From the NCBI GenBank assembly GCA_003210655.1, contig QCUQ01000004.1, positions 1 to 64,000 on the forward strand: a stretch of 64,000 nucleotides of DNA, given 5' to 3'. A program made the position numbers and the translations under genes. Below are positions 49,577 to 59,257 of this stretch, piece by piece (position 1 is the first letter of the stretch; the number at the start of each line of letters is the position of its first letter). Source of the DNA: Prochlorococcus sp. AG-679-M10 (GTDB lineage Bacteria; Cyanobacteriota; Cyanobacteriia; PCC-6307; Cyanobiaceae). Below the pieces are notes generated by a model that was not told where the DNA came from, ran no database searches, and was given only the letters and a program-made list of their open reading frames with translations.

Positions 49577-50764
49577 TTACCTGTCTACAGAACCCATAAT
49601 GACGTCTATAGAGCCAAGGATAGCCATAATATCAGCTATTTTTGCTCCCTTTAAAATATGAGGCAATATTTGAAGATTATTTAAATCAGCAGCTCTAATT
49701 TTAAATCTCCATGGTGTAACTTCATTATTTCCTTGAATAAAAACTCCTATTTCACCTTTCCCAGATTCTAATCTTGTATATAATTCTCCGTTAGGGATCT
49801 TAAAAGTAGGCGCAACTTTCTTAGCTACATATTGATAATCCATACCAAATATTTCACTTTTTTTATCCTCTGTAGCCATGCGTTGAGCTTCTAAATTTTC
49901 TGTTGGGCCTCCAGGAATCATTTCGCAAGCTTGACGAATAATTTTTAATGATTGTCTCATTTCTTGAACTCTAACTCGATATCTGGCATAACAATCACCT
50001 TCTTTTTCGGAAGCAATTTCCCATTCAAAATCGTCATAACATTCATAACTATCAACTTTTCTCAAATCCCAAGAGACTCCAGAAGCCCTAAGCATTGGTC
50101 CAGAAAGTGACCAATTAATTGCTTGATCTCTTTCTATGGTTCCAAGACCTTCAATTCGTTTTTTGAATATAGGGTTATTTGTTATTAGTTTTTCATATTC
50201 ATCAATCTTTGGAGCAAACCAATCACAAAAATCAATGCATTTTTCTAACCATCCGTAAGGCAAATCACAAGCTACACCTCCTATTCTAAAAAAATTATTA
50301 TTTATCAATCTTTGTCCAGTAGCAGCTTCCCAAAGGTCATAAATCATTTCTCTTTCTCTAAAAATATAAAAGAATGGAGTTTGAGCTCCTACATCTGCTA
50401 GAAATGGACCTAGCCATAAAAGATGATTTGCAATTCTATTGAGCTCTAACATTAGAACTCTTATATAACTGGCCCTTTTGGGTATAACAATATTCGCCAA
50501 TCTTTCTGGTGCATTTACTACAATAGCTTCATAAAACATTCCGGCTGCATAATCCATTCTGCTTACATAAGGTACATACATAACGTTTGTCCTGTTTTCA
50601 GCTATCTTTTCCATGCCTCTATGCAAATATCCAATTACGGGCTCACAATCTATTACGTTCTCGCCGTCAAGGGTTACAACTAACCTTAAAACTCCATGCA
50701 TAGATGGATGATGAGGGCCAAAGTTGACCACCATCGGTTCTGTTCTAGTCTCTAGTTGAGCCAT
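49577..50764 (-). CDS. ndhH: NDH-1 subunit H (NuoD-like)
   Basis: The 395-residue protein is the 49-kDa-type subunit next to the quinone site of the photosynthetic NDH-1 complex, which supports cyclic electron flow and respiration. The N-terminal [31 protein letters not shown] and the C-terminal [14 protein letters not shown] are typical. It lies apart from the ndhAIGE cluster, as in other cyanobacteria. Confidence 0.98.
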   Translation of the reverse strand: MAQLETRTEPMVVNFGPHHPSMHGVLRLVVTLDGENVIDCEPVIGYLHRGMEKIAENRTNVMYVPYVSRMDYAAGMFYEAIVVNAPERLANIVIPKRASYIRVLMLELNRIANHLLWLGPFLADVGAQTPFFYIFREREMIYDLWEAATGQRLINNNFFRIGGVACDLPYGWLEKCIDFCDWFAPKIDEYEKLITNNPIFKKRIEGLGTIERDQAINWSLSGPMLRASGVSWDLRKVDSYECYDDFEWEIASEKEGDCYARYRVRVQEMRQSLKIIRQACEMIPGGPTENLEAQRMATEDKKSEIFGMDYQYVAKKVAPTFKIPNGELYTRLESGKGEIGVFIQGNNEVTPWRFKIRAADLNNLQILPHILKGAKIADIMAILGSIDVIMGSVDR

Positions 50765-50802
50765 TAATAATTTAACCTCTATTTAAATCTTAGTAGAAAG
50801 TT

Positions 50803-51705
50803 ATGCAAACTGACCTTTCTGATTCATCTTTATTCAATCATAAGTCAGTGATGACAGATGAAATTTTAGTTTCTGTAGATCAATATCCATTAATATCAGA
50901 CAATAAACTAACAGCGATAGATGCAACTTTAGGTGGTGGTGGACACTCATATCAATTATTAAAAAAATATCCTGATTTAAAAATAATTGGACTAGATCAC
51001 GATCCATTCGCAAGAAAGTCAGCATTTATTAAACTTGAAGAATTTAAATCGAGGATTGAAATATGTCCCTCAAATTTTGCGAACTTTGAGCCAAAAGAAA
51101 AAGTTTCTTTTGTAATAGCAGATCTTGGAGTCAATAGTAATCAGATAGATAACCCACAAAGAGGATTTAGTTTTCAAAAAGATGGGCCTTTAGATATGCG
51201 AATGAATCCGTTACTTAAGATGAATGCTGAGGACTTAATTGAGACTTTAAGTGAAAAAGATCTGGCTGATTTAATTTTTAAATTTGGTGATGAAAGATTA
51301 TCACGAAAGATTTCTTGGAGAATCAAAAAAGATTTAAAAGAAAAAGGCAAATATTCGGGTACAAAAGATTTAGCCTATTCCATTTCTGGTTGTTTCCCAC
51401 CCAAACAAAGACATCGAAAAATTCATCCTGCGACTAGAACATTCCAAGCACTAAGAATTGCTGTAAATAAGGAAATCGAAGCACTCGAAAGATTCTTAGA
51501 GATTTCTCCAGATTGGCTATTACCCGGGGGAATAATTTCAGTTATTAGCTTTCATTCAATAGAAGATCGACTGGTAAAAAATTCTTTTAAGGGTGATGAA
51601 AGATTAAAAAATCTCACAAAAAAACCAATTACACCAAATGAAAAAGAAATTGAAAATAATAAAAGATCTCGAAGCGCAAAATTAAGAATTGCTCAATTAA
51701 AATAA
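50803..51705 (+). CDS. rsmH: 16S rRNA m4C1402 methyltransferase RsmH (MraW)
   Basis: The 300-residue SAM-dependent enzyme has IDATLGGGGHSYQLL, the DHDPFA stretch, DLGVNSNQIDNPQRGFSF and the C-terminal ISVISFHSIEDRLVKNSF and RSRSAKLRIAQ. It methylates the P-site nucleotide C1402 of 16S rRNA. The gene usually heads the mra/fts division cluster but here stands between ndhH and a cysteine desulfurase gene. Confidence 0.96.
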   Translation: MQTDLSDSSLFNHKSVMTDEILVSVDQYPLISDNKLTAIDATLGGGGHSYQLLKKYPDLKIIGLDHDPFARKSAFIKLEEFKSRIEICPSNFANFEPKEKVSFVIADLGVNSNQIDNPQRGFSFQKDGPLDMRMNPLLKMNAEDLIETLSEKDLADLIFKFGDERLSRKISWRIKKDLKEKGKYSGTKDLAYSISGCFPPKQRHRKIHPATRTFQALRIAVNKEIEALERFLEISPDWLLPGGIISVISFHSIEDRLVKNSFKGDERLKNLTKKPITPNEKEIENNKRSRSAKLRIAQLK

Positions 51706-51713
51706 TTAAAATC

Positions 51714-52862
51714 TCAGCGTAATAATTTAATAGAATCTGTAATTATCTCAATTGATTTTTCTATATCTTCTGTATTAGTCATCAAACCAATACTTAATCT
51801 TAATGAAGCTTCTGCTTCTTTAAAAGATCTTCCTAGAGCGAGTAATACATGCGAAGGCTGACCATTACTACACGCTGACCCACTAGAACAGATTATTTTA
51901 GATTTCAAACTTTTATGCAATTTTGAACCATTGATATCAAGTACTGTCAGATTCAAATTATGAGGTAATCTTTCTTTCATTGACCCATTTATTTCCACTC
52001 CAGAATTGTTGCCTAATAATCCCTTCAAAAGTTTATCTCTATGAAAAAGAAATTTCTGGATATTCTTTTTTTGATTTAAAACTGCTATTTCTATTGCTTT
52101 AGTAAAACCTACTATCAAAGGTAATGGCAATGTTCCTGATCTTAAACCAAACTCTTGACCTCCTCCTAAAACTAAAGGCTGCAGCTCAATATCTCTATCA
52201 ATCAAAAGTATTCCTACCCCTTTAGGACCATATATTTTATGTGAGCTTATTGTTAACATATTTGCTACTGAGTCAAGGCTATCAAACTCAAGAAAACCTA
52301 AACATTGTGCATAATCAGAATGGAGAACTATACCCCTTGAACTGCATATTTCTGAAATTTCTTTCAAAGGCTGAATAACTCCTATTTCATTATTTGCCAT
52401 CATGATACTTACCAAAAATGTATCATCTCTTATACAGCTAACAAATTTCTCTTCTGAAACTAAACCATCTTTTTCTGGACTAATTTCAGTAATATGAAAT
52501 CCCTCTTTTCTTAATTGATCTAGGGGCTCTAATACAGCTTTATGCTCTGTTTTTAGAGTAATAATATGACCATAATTTTTTGTTTCTTTATGATATTTCC
52601 TAGCGAAACCAAGCAAAGCCAAATTATTAGATTCTGTTGCTCCACTAGTAAAAACTACTTTCTTTTTTTTTAGAAACAAATATTCTTGTATTTTTTCTCT
52701 TGAGACTTCTAATATGGCACTTGCATTAATGCCTGCTAGATTTGATTTACTCGAGGGATTAGAAAATATTTCACTCCAATAAGGTACCATAGAATTTACA
52801 ACATCCTCTAAACAAGGGGTTGAGGATTGATAATCTAGTAGTATGGGAGTTGAAAGCATCAT
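51714..52862 (-). CDS. iscS: Cysteine desulfurase (NifS/IscS-like)
   Basis: The 382-residue PLP enzyme takes sulfur from cysteine for Fe-S clusters and thiolated tRNA. The PLP lysine lies in SSHKIYGPKGVGIL and the persulfide cysteine in SSGSACSNGQPS. The sequence is of the NifS/IscS group I. Prochlorococcus genomes also encode SufS elsewhere, so this may serve tRNA or housekeeping sulfur. Convergent with rsmH. Confidence 0.92.
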   Translation of the reverse strand: MMLSTPILLDYQSSTPCLEDVVNSMVPYWSEIFSNPSSKSNLAGINASAILEVSREKIQEYLFLKKKKVVFTSGATESNNLALLGFARKYHKETKNYGHIITLKTEHKAVLEPLDQLRKEGFHITEISPEKDGLVSEEKFVSCIRDDTFLVSIMMANNEIGVIQPLKEISEICSSRGIVLHSDYAQCLGFLEFDSLDSVANMLTISSHKIYGPKGVGILLIDRDIELQPLVLGGGQEFGLRSGTLPLPLIVGFTKAIEIAVLNQKKNIQKFLFHRDKLLKGLLGNNSGVEINGSMKERLPHNLNLTVLDINGSKLHKSLKSKIICSSGSACSNGQPSHVLLALGRSFKEAEASLRLSIGLMTNTEDIEKSIEIITDSIKLLR

Positions 52863-52917
52863 ATTTAGTATATAAAATTTTTATTAGGCTAAAGAAAATT
52901 TAATTTAAAATTAAAAA

Positions 52918-53646
52918 ATGAATGACACTAATCAAATAAATAATGAAACAATTAGAAAGTCAAAAATTTTATTGGTAGATGATGAGCCTGGTTTAAGAAC
53001 AGCTGTAAAAACATTTCTCGAAGACGAAGGATTTGAAATTTTTATTGCCGTTGACGGAGAGGATGGATGGGAAAAAGCTCAAACAATTTTCCCAGACCTA
53101 ATTATTAGCGATATTATGATGCCGAGATCAAATGGTTATACTTTATTAGAAAAAATAAGAGGAGATGAAAAGCTAGGTGGAACTCCAGTTATTTTTCTTA
53201 CAGCAAAGGGAATGACTTTAGATAGAACCCAAGGATATCTTGCAGGTATCGATGATTATATTTCTAAACCCTTTGATCCAGATGAATTATCTGCAAGAGT
53301 TAAAAATGTAATTAATAGGCAAGAGCGATTACTCAAAGAAGCAGCCCGATTTGCTGATATTGATGTGAGCAAAATGGCAAAACAGATCACTGAAATAAAA
53401 TCTATGCTTACAGATCAGAATCCACTCAATCAAGAAAATTCTATAGATATACCTAGCTTCACGCCAAGAGAAGCAAGCGTACTTCAACTTGTAGCAGAGG
53501 GGCTTATGAATAAAGAAATAGCCAGACAACTAGAAACCTCTATTAGAAATGTTGAAAAATATGTAAGCAGGCTTTTTATTAAGACGAGTACATCTAGCAG
53601 AACCGAATTAGTCCGTTATGCACTTGAAAATCACCTAGTAAAATAA
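52918..53646 (+). CDS. Response regulator, REC plus LuxR-type HTH (Ycf29-like)
   Basis: The 242-residue protein has a receiver domain with the acidic pair (LLVDDEPG), phospho-acceptor Asp in DLIISDIMMP, Thr (FLTAKG) and Lys (ISKPFDPDEL). A linker helix follows, then the LuxR HTH (FTPREASVLQLVAEGLMNKEIARQLETS). The pattern resembles the NarL-type regulator Ycf29 of red-algal plastids and cyanobacteria. No histidine kinase gene is adjacent. The target is unknown. Confidence 0.88.
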   Translation: MNDTNQINNETIRKSKILLVDDEPGLRTAVKTFLEDEGFEIFIAVDGEDGWEKAQTIFPDLIISDIMMPRSNGYTLLEKIRGDEKLGGTPVIFLTAKGMTLDRTQGYLAGIDDYISKPFDPDELSARVKNVINRQERLLKEAARFADIDVSKMAKQITEIKSMLTDQNPLNQENSIDIPSFTPREASVLQLVAEGLMNKEIARQLETSIRNVEKYVSRLFIKTSTSSRTELVRYALENHLVK

Positions 53647-53647
53647 T

Positions 53648-54349
53648 TTATTTAACTTTCTTAAACTCAATTAATTTGGAAAAATAAAATGGAGCTTGAT
53701 TTAATTTCTTTTGAACGACAGTAAAACCTTTTTCATTAGCAGCATTAATAATCCCTTTTTCTCTTAATGTATAAGCTCTAGTGGTTTTACTTGGCCCAGG
53801 GAACAACTTTCCGATATTCTTTAACACGGCCAATATTGGCGTATAAGGGGCAAAACTAACTATTAGCTTCTCTTTACTCAAGTCACATAAATGTCTGACC
53901 ATTTCTTCAGCGACTGGTTGTGGGTAATGAATAAATACATCTAAACAAATGACAACATCAAATAATCCTTTTAACTGTTCAAGATCACTCGTTAGAAATT
54001 TAATTTTTCTTTGACTTAGCCCCAATTCATTGATGCGTTTCTTTGTTTCTTTAATCATTTCAGAAGATATGTCACTTACCTGCAAATCTTTTATACCAAG
54101 CTTTAGTAAAGGGATAGCTAAACTTCCAACACCGCAACCAGCATCACAAAAAGACTTACTTGTTAATTCAGGGTAATTTTTTACATAAGAAACGACATCA
54201 TCGACAGTCTTTTGATGACCTTTTCTAATATTTTTCTGCACTGTATTGATTTCTTCTGATTTACTATAAATTTTTCTCCATCGATCAAAACCAGTCCCAT
54301 TGAAATACTCCATAACTTCACTTTTTTCAAGATTTTTATTAGATGTCAT
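53648..54349 (-). CDS. chlM: Mg-protoporphyrin IX methyltransferase
   Basis: The 233-residue SAM methyltransferase has the motif FCDAGCGVGSLAIPLLKLG and a conserved start (EVMEYFNGTGFDRWRKIYS). It methylates the C13 propionate of Mg-protoporphyrin IX, committing it to chlorophyll. It abuts the response regulator gene (1 base) in convergent orientation and is divergent from purE. Confidence 0.95.
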   Translation of the reverse strand: MTSNKNLEKSEVMEYFNGTGFDRWRKIYSKSEEINTVQKNIRKGHQKTVDDVVSYVKNYPELTSKSFCDAGCGVGSLAIPLLKLGIKDLQVSDISSEMIKETKKRINELGLSQRKIKFLTSDLEQLKGLFDVVICLDVFIHYPQPVAEEMVRHLCDLSKEKLIVSFAPYTPILAVLKNIGKLFPGPSKTTRAYTLREKGIINAANEKGFTVVQKKLNQAPFYFSKLIEFKKVK

Positions 54350-54440
54350 AACAATTCATACAAAAATAGTCTTTTTTATACTAACTAACTAGCGCACAAG
54401 TAATTGCACGGCATTATAAGAAAAGAATTGATTTGTTATT

Positions 54441-54977
54441 TTGTCAGAATTGAGTTCCAGAAATATTTGCAAAATTGCTGTAGTAATGGGAAGTGATTCA
54501 GATCTAAAAACTTTGAAACCTGCAATAGATATATTAAACGAATTTGGGATAGAAACAGAGGTTGGTATACTTTCTGCGCATCGAACACCAATGGAAATGA
54601 TGGAATATGCAAAAAAAGCAGAGTCAGAAAACATAAAAGTTATTGTCGCAGGGGCCGGTGGAGCTGCTCACCTGCCTGGAATGATAGCTTCGCTTACATG
54701 CATTCCTGTCATAGGCGTACCAGTAGAGAGTAAAACTCTGAAAGGAATTGACTCTCTATTATCAATAGTTCAAATGCCTGCAGGGATTCCCGTAGCGACA
54801 GTGGCAATAAACGGTGCAAAAAATGCTGGTTTATTAGCAATTCAAATCCTTAGTTTATTTGATGAAGCTTTAAGAGTAAAAATTAAAAAATTTAGAGAGA
54901 ATATGCATGCACAAGTAAGAACTAAAAATAGTAAATTGACTAATATGGGGGCTGATAATTACCTGAAAACTGATTAA
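54441..54977 (+). CDS. purE: N5-carboxyaminoimidazole ribonucleotide mutase, PurE class I
   Basis: The 178-residue enzyme converts N5-CAIR to CAIR in purine synthesis. [22 protein letters not shown] and [16 protein letters not shown] are the class I PurE hallmarks. TTG start is used by the ORF track and leaves the core domain intact. It is convergent with cysC, 15 bases apart. Confidence 0.95.
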   Translation: MSELSSRNICKIAVVMGSDSDLKTLKPAIDILNEFGIETEVGILSAHRTPMEMMEYAKKAESENIKVIVAGAGGAAHLPGMIASLTCIPVIGVPVESKTLKGIDSLLSIVQMPAGIPVATVAINGAKNAGLLAIQILSLFDEALRVKIKKFRENMHAQVRTKNSKLTNMGADNYLKTD

Positions 54978-54992
54978 ATGGATTTTTATAAA

Positions 54993-55619
54993 TTAAACCC
55001 TTTCAAGTAAATTATGTTCTCTAAGAAAATTAATAATTTTTTCAACAGAATCATTTAAATCTAAAGAACCTGTATCAACAACTATTTCAGGATTTGCAGG
55101 TGCCTCATATGGACTAGATATCCCAGTAAATTCTTTAATTTCTCCCAAACGTGCTTTTTTATATAAACCTTTGGTATCTCTACTCTCACACACATCAATG
55201 TCTGCAGCGCAATATACTTCAATAAAATCTTTTGATCCAATAATATTTCTAACCTTATTTCTATCCCTAATGAAAGGGGAGACAAATGCAGTAATAGTTA
55301 TGATTCCAGCGTTCATAAATAAATTAGCTACTTCTCCTATTCTTCTTATGTTTTCTTCTCTATCTTCATCAGAAAATCCAAGATCCTTGCATAAGCCATG
55401 TCTAATATTATCTCCGTCTAGTACATAAGTTGATAACCCATCCAAGTGTAAAACCTCATTTACAGCATTAGCTAAGGTACTTTTCCCAGACCCTGATAAA
55501 CCTGTAAACCAAATTACCATTCCTTTATGTCCTCTCATTTTTTCTAACTTATTTCTATCAATACTTAAATTGTGCCATTTTATATTTTTTCCTGAATTTT
55601 TCTGATTTGAGTCCGTCAT
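54993..55619 (-). CDS. cysC: Adenylylsulfate kinase
   Basis: APS kinase has Walker A FTGLSGSGKST, the sulfate-binding stretch LDGDNIRHGLCKDLGFSDEDR and ITAFVSPF. It phosphorylates APS to PAPS. The ORF track starts at 55700, but those first 27 residues overlap the SUI1 gene and do not fit the family. The ATG at 55619 (MTDSNQKN) gives 208 residues and a clean spacing. The plus-strand ORF 55171-55428 is a shadow. Confidence 0.93.
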   Translation of the reverse strand: MTDSNQKNSGKNIKWHNLSIDRNKLEKMRGHKGMVIWFTGLSGSGKSTLANAVNEVLHLDGLSTYVLDGDNIRHGLCKDLGFSDEDREENIRRIGEVANLFMNAGIITITAFVSPFIRDRNKVRNIIGSKDFIEVYCAADIDVCESRDTKGLYKKARLGEIKEFTGISSPYEAPANPEIVVDTGSLDLNDSVEKIINFLREHNLLERV

Positions 55620-55662
55620 CTTTTTCTGTTTCTTAAAGTAGAAATCCATTTTAACTCTTGAC

Positions 55663-55974
55663 TCATAAATTTTGAAATCCTTCTTTGCGAAGAAACTCAA
55701 TTGATTTGTTTACCATATCTCCTTGTAATTGAATATATTCACCTACTACAGTACCTCCAGTACCACAAAAGACTTTCATTTTTTTTAGTAATTCCTTAAC
55801 TTCTATTTCATTTCTAATAGCTAAACCTTTTATTAAAGTAATAGTTTTTCCTTTTTTACCTTTTTTTTGTTTAGAGATATTTATTTTTGATATTTTTGTA
55901 AAATTCTCTTCTTTAGGTTTTTCTTCATAAATATTTTCCTGATTATCAAATTCAATCCAATTTTTTTTTCCCAT
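55663..55974 (-). CDS. eIF1/SUI1-like translation factor (YciH family)
   Basis: The 103-residue protein has a charged N-terminus and the SUI1 core TLIKGLAIRNEIEVKELLKKMKVFCGTGGTV, ending LQGDMVNKSIEFLRKEGFQNL. It belongs to the bacterial YciH branch of eIF1-like proteins, which affect start-codon fidelity or translation stress responses. Co-directional with cysC. Its upstream region faces trpB across 47 bases. Confidence 0.88.
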   Translation of the reverse strand: MGKKNWIEFDNQENIYEEKPKEENFTKISKINISKQKKGKKGKTITLIKGLAIRNEIEVKELLKKMKVFCGTGGTVVGEYIQLQGDMVNKSIEFLRKEGFQNL

Positions 55975-56007
55975 TATTTTTTATATAATCTATAGTTAGT
56001 TCATACT

Positions 56008-56013
56008 TATACT
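56008..56013 (+). promoter_or_regulatory. Candidate trpB -10 box very close to the TTG start
   Basis: TATACT lies 8 bases before the TTG at 56022. If used, transcription would begin at or within two bases of the start codon, giving a leaderless or nearly leaderless mRNA. No Shine-Dalgarno-like purine run lies in the 47-bp gap, which fits that idea but does not prove it. No clear -35 box. Confidence 0.3.
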
Positions 56014-56021
56014 ATAAAAAA

Positions 56022-57266
56022 TTGGTAAGTACAATTTCCCGTCAGGATCAAAATAATAATGATGATTTAAATCAACCTTCAAAAGAAGGAAGGTTTGGAA
56101 AATATGGTGGTCAATATGTACCTGAAACACTAATGCCAGCTCTTTTTGAACTAGAAGAAGCAGCGTCTGATGCATGGAAAGATAAACAATTTGTTAATGA
56201 ATTAAATCATTTGCTAAAAACTTACGTAGGAAGAGAGACCCCATTGTATGAAGCTAAAAGACTTACTGAATATTACCAAACAAAAACCTCTACTAGCAGG
56301 ATATGGCTCAAAAGAGAAGACCTAAATCATACTGGTGCTCATAAAATCAATAATGCGTTAGGGCAAGCTTTATTAGCGATAAGAATGGGTAAACAAAGAA
56401 TAATTGCAGAAACAGGTGCTGGGCAACATGGAGTTGCTACTGCTACTGTATGTGCGAGATTTGGCTTGAAATGCATTATCTACATGGGGGCGGAAGATAT
56501 AAAAAGACAATCATTAAACGTCTTTCGGATGAAACTTTTAGGCGCTGAAGTTAAAGTTGTCACTTCAGGTACTGCAACTCTCAAAGATGCAACTAGTGAA
56601 GCTATAAGGGATTGGGTATCCAATGTAGAAACAACACATTATATTTTGGGTTCAGTTGCAGGACCACACCCATTTCCAATGATTGTTAGAGATTTTCATG
56701 CAGTTATTGGAGAAGAAGCTAAAAAACAATGTCTTGAATCATTTGGATCATTACCTGACATTTTGCTTGCTTGTGTGGGTGGAGGGTCAAATGCAATGGG
56801 TCTTTTTCATCCTTTCGTAAAAGAAAAATCAGTTCGACTAATTGGAGTTGAAGCGGCCGGAAGCGGAGTCAATACTGAAAAACATGCCGCGACTATTACT
56901 AAAGGATCTGTGGGAATATTACATGGATCAATGAGTCTTCTTTTACAAGATAAGGATGGTCAAGTACAAGAAGCACATTCTATAAGTGCAGGTCTTGATT
57001 ATCCTGGGGTAGGTCCTGAACATAGTTATTTAAAAGATATAGGAAGAGCAGAATATGGCTCTGTAACTGATGCAGAAGCTTTAGACGCTTTAAAACTAGT
57101 GAGTGAACTAGAAGGAATTATCCCTGCACTCGAAACAGCTCATGCCTTTGCATGGTTAGAAAAATTATGTCCTACCTTAGATAAAGATACAGAAATAGTA
57201 ATTAATTGTTCTGGTAGAGGAGATAAGGATGTTAATACAGTCGCATCATCTTTGAATATTGAGTAA
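56022..57266 (+). CDS. trpB: Tryptophan synthase beta subunit
   Basis: The 414-residue PLP enzyme condenses indole and serine. Conserved motifs are [19 protein letters not shown], the PLP lysine in [13 protein letters not shown], the glutamate region [13 protein letters not shown] and the phosphate loop [11 protein letters not shown]. No trpA is adjacent, as is usual in cyanobacteria where the trp genes are scattered. TTG start matches the family N-terminus MVSTISR. Confidence 0.97.
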   Translation: MVSTISRQDQNNNDDLNQPSKEGRFGKYGGQYVPETLMPALFELEEAASDAWKDKQFVNELNHLLKTYVGRETPLYEAKRLTEYYQTKTSTSRIWLKREDLNHTGAHKINNALGQALLAIRMGKQRIIAETGAGQHGVATATVCARFGLKCIIYMGAEDIKRQSLNVFRMKLLGAEVKVVTSGTATLKDATSEAIRDWVSNVETTHYILGSVAGPHPFPMIVRDFHAVIGEEAKKQCLESFGSLPDILLACVGGGSNAMGLFHPFVKEKSVRLIGVEAAGSGVNTEKHAATITKGSVGILHGSMSLLLQDKDGQVQEAHSISAGLDYPGVGPEHSYLKDIGRAEYGSVTDAEALDALKLVSELEGIIPALETAHAFAWLEKLCPTLDKDTEIVINCSGRGDKDVNTVASSLNIE

Positions 57267-57617
57267 CTAATATCTAGGAATTGTTTGATCAATATATTTA
57301 CTCCATCCATCTATACCTTCTTCAAGATTCCAAATCTCTTTTACGAGTTTGTTATCTAATGACCATTGTCCAAAATTATAACTTCTGATACCGGCATGAC
57401 AAAGAACAACAAACTTTTTATATTTTGCATCACTAATTTTGGTTTTTACGTACTGGGGCGAAACTTTACTTATTGGTAAATGTAAAAATTCCCTAGGGAA
57501 ACAAGCAATCTCGAGTTCTGAATCCTCTCTAACATCAATAATAATGGGATTTTCATCTTCAGAATTAAACCATTCATTAAGCTCAAAAGCATTTAAAGTT
57601 TTCGGATAATTTCCCAA
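57267..57617 (-). CDS. Single-domain rhodanese-like protein
   Basis: The 116-residue rhodanese domain has the IIDVREDSELEIACFP start motif and an active-site loop CHAGIRSY with a catalytic Cys and two further conserved positions. It may carry a persulfide to an unknown acceptor. Its stop lies exactly after the trpB stop in convergent orientation. Confidence 0.88.
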   Translation of the reverse strand: MGNYPKTLNAFELNEWFNSEDENPIIIDVREDSELEIACFPREFLHLPISKVSPQYVKTKISDAKYKKFVVLCHAGIRSYNFGQWSLDNKLVKEIWNLEEGIDGWSKYIDQTIPRY

Positions 57618-57708
57618 TTGTTAGAATTGAATATTTGTTATTAACAATTTTATAAGTAAGGTTGCAAGAACATGTTTATTGTTAAAAATAAAAATAAAAT
57701 AATGAATA

Positions 57709-59178
57709 ATGAATATTAAATACTTAACTGTAATAACGATATTATTCTTATGTTGTATTTTTGGATTTGAAGAAATTTCTTATAGTTTAAATAAAGAAAG
57801 CCAAGATGATATTTCAGAATTAAAAATCTTGAAGTACTTACCGAAAGATAATAAAACATTCTTCATTTCAAATACTAAAAGTTCAGAAATCACTAACGCT
57901 GTAAGGAAAAGCTTTGAAACAAAGAATAAAGATGAGCTTGTTTTGATAAAGAATAGTATATTGGCTTACTTAGGCATAGATTTAGGTACGAACAAATTAG
58001 AAGATATTTATAATAATGAAATTGTAATAACTACCTATGATAATAAAGAAAAAGATATAGATGATGCCTTAATAATCTTCAAAATTAAGGAAAACAAAGA
58101 TATAGATGATATTTTAAATCTTACCAATAAAATTAATGAGCCTGATAAACTAGTAAAAATATTTAGAGAAAATAAATTAAATTATTTAAAATATATATAT
58201 CGAACCAATGATAATTATATTATTACTTCCTCTAATAAAACCTTAATACTTGATGCATTACAATCAAATAATATTGATAAAAATATCGAAAAAAAATATA
58301 TCTCTTTTAAAGAAGTATTGAAGAATTTTAAAAATGAACATAATATATTTTTAACTAATAATTTCAAAACAAATGACCTATTAAATAACAAAAATTATAC
58401 TCTAAAAAAAGATGACTATTTAGTAACTTTGTTTAATTTTAAAGATACAGATCTCATATTAAAATCTTACTTAATTAATAATAAAAAAAGTTCAGATGTA
58501 ACATCTTATAAAGAAATAGATAAAGTGAATTTTTTAGATACAAAAAATTATCAAATATCAATTTATAATAATTTATTAGATTCTAATAAATATCTTGATA
58601 ATATCAAAATAAATAGTTTTGAAAAAGATTTTATTAAAGAAATAAATGATAAATTAAAACAAAACATACTATTTCTAAGTTCTGATAATAATTGGTTATT
58701 AATTTACGATAATAATAATTTTTCTATTGAGGGAATAAAATTATTAGAAGATTTCAATAAAAATAGTTTAGAAAATAATAATAATACTTATACATTATAT
58801 TCAAAAGATATACTTAAAAAAGAAGAAAATATTATAAAACAGACTAATTATAAAAAGATTTTTTTAGTTCAAACTGACAATCTAAACTTTATTAGTAACA
58901 CTTTAATAAATGAAGCAGATATAGATTCAATTTCAAATGAATTTTTTAGTTTAAGAGGTGATCTTAATGCTAAATATTTTCTAAATAAAAAAATAAATCT
59001 TAAGAATCCTTACTCTATTCATACTAAAAATGTCTCTTATTTAGAAAACATTAATTACATCTTTAAAAATGTAATTAATTTATCAATTATGGAATTTAAA
59101 GCAATAATCAAACAATCTATTCCAGAAACAGCTCCTATTTATTATGCAGAAACTAATTTGAAAATATTTAATAATTAA
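57709..59178 (+). CDS. Exported Lys/Asn-rich hypothetical protein (DUF3352-like)
   Basis: The 489-residue product has an N-terminal hydrophobic stretch (LTVITILFLCCIFGFEEISYS), likely a signal or anchor. A long soluble region follows, dominated by Lys, Asn, Asp and Ile. The pattern LKYLPKDNKTFFISNT near the N-terminus and the repeated alpha/beta units resemble DUF3352 proteins of cyanobacteria. Its function is not known. It is one of the most AT-biased genes in the window (long runs of AAT/AAA codons). No key catalytic motif is visible. Confidence 0.7.
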   Translation: MNIKYLTVITILFLCCIFGFEEISYSLNKESQDDISELKILKYLPKDNKTFFISNTKSSEITNAVRKSFETKNKDELVLIKNSILAYLGIDLGTNKLEDIYNNEIVITTYDNKEKDIDDALIIFKIKENKDIDDILNLTNKINEPDKLVKIFRENKLNYLKYIYRTNDNYIITSSNKTLILDALQSNNIDKNIEKKYISFKEVLKNFKNEHNIFLTNNFKTNDLLNNKNYTLKKDDYLVTLFNFKDTDLILKSYLINNKKSSDVTSYKEIDKVNFLDTKNYQISIYNNLLDSNKYLDNIKINSFEKDFIKEINDKLKQNILFLSSDNNWLLIYDNNNFSIEGIKLLEDFNKNSLENNNNTYTLYSKDILKKEENIIKQTNYKKIFLVQTDNLNFISNTLINEADIDSISNEFFSLRGDLNAKYFLNKKINLKNPYSIHTKNVSYLENINYIFKNVINLSIMEFKAIIKQSIPETAPIYYAETNLKIFNN

Positions 59179-59257
59179 ATTTGATTGATATCTTGTGGTT
59201 AACTAAAAATTATTTGACTATCTTAGACCTATAAACGATTTATATCACATTAAAATT

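Noticed and set aside
55620-55700. N-terminal 27-residue extension of CysC
   Set aside because: It overlaps the SUI1 gene; the ATG at 55619 fits the APS kinase family.
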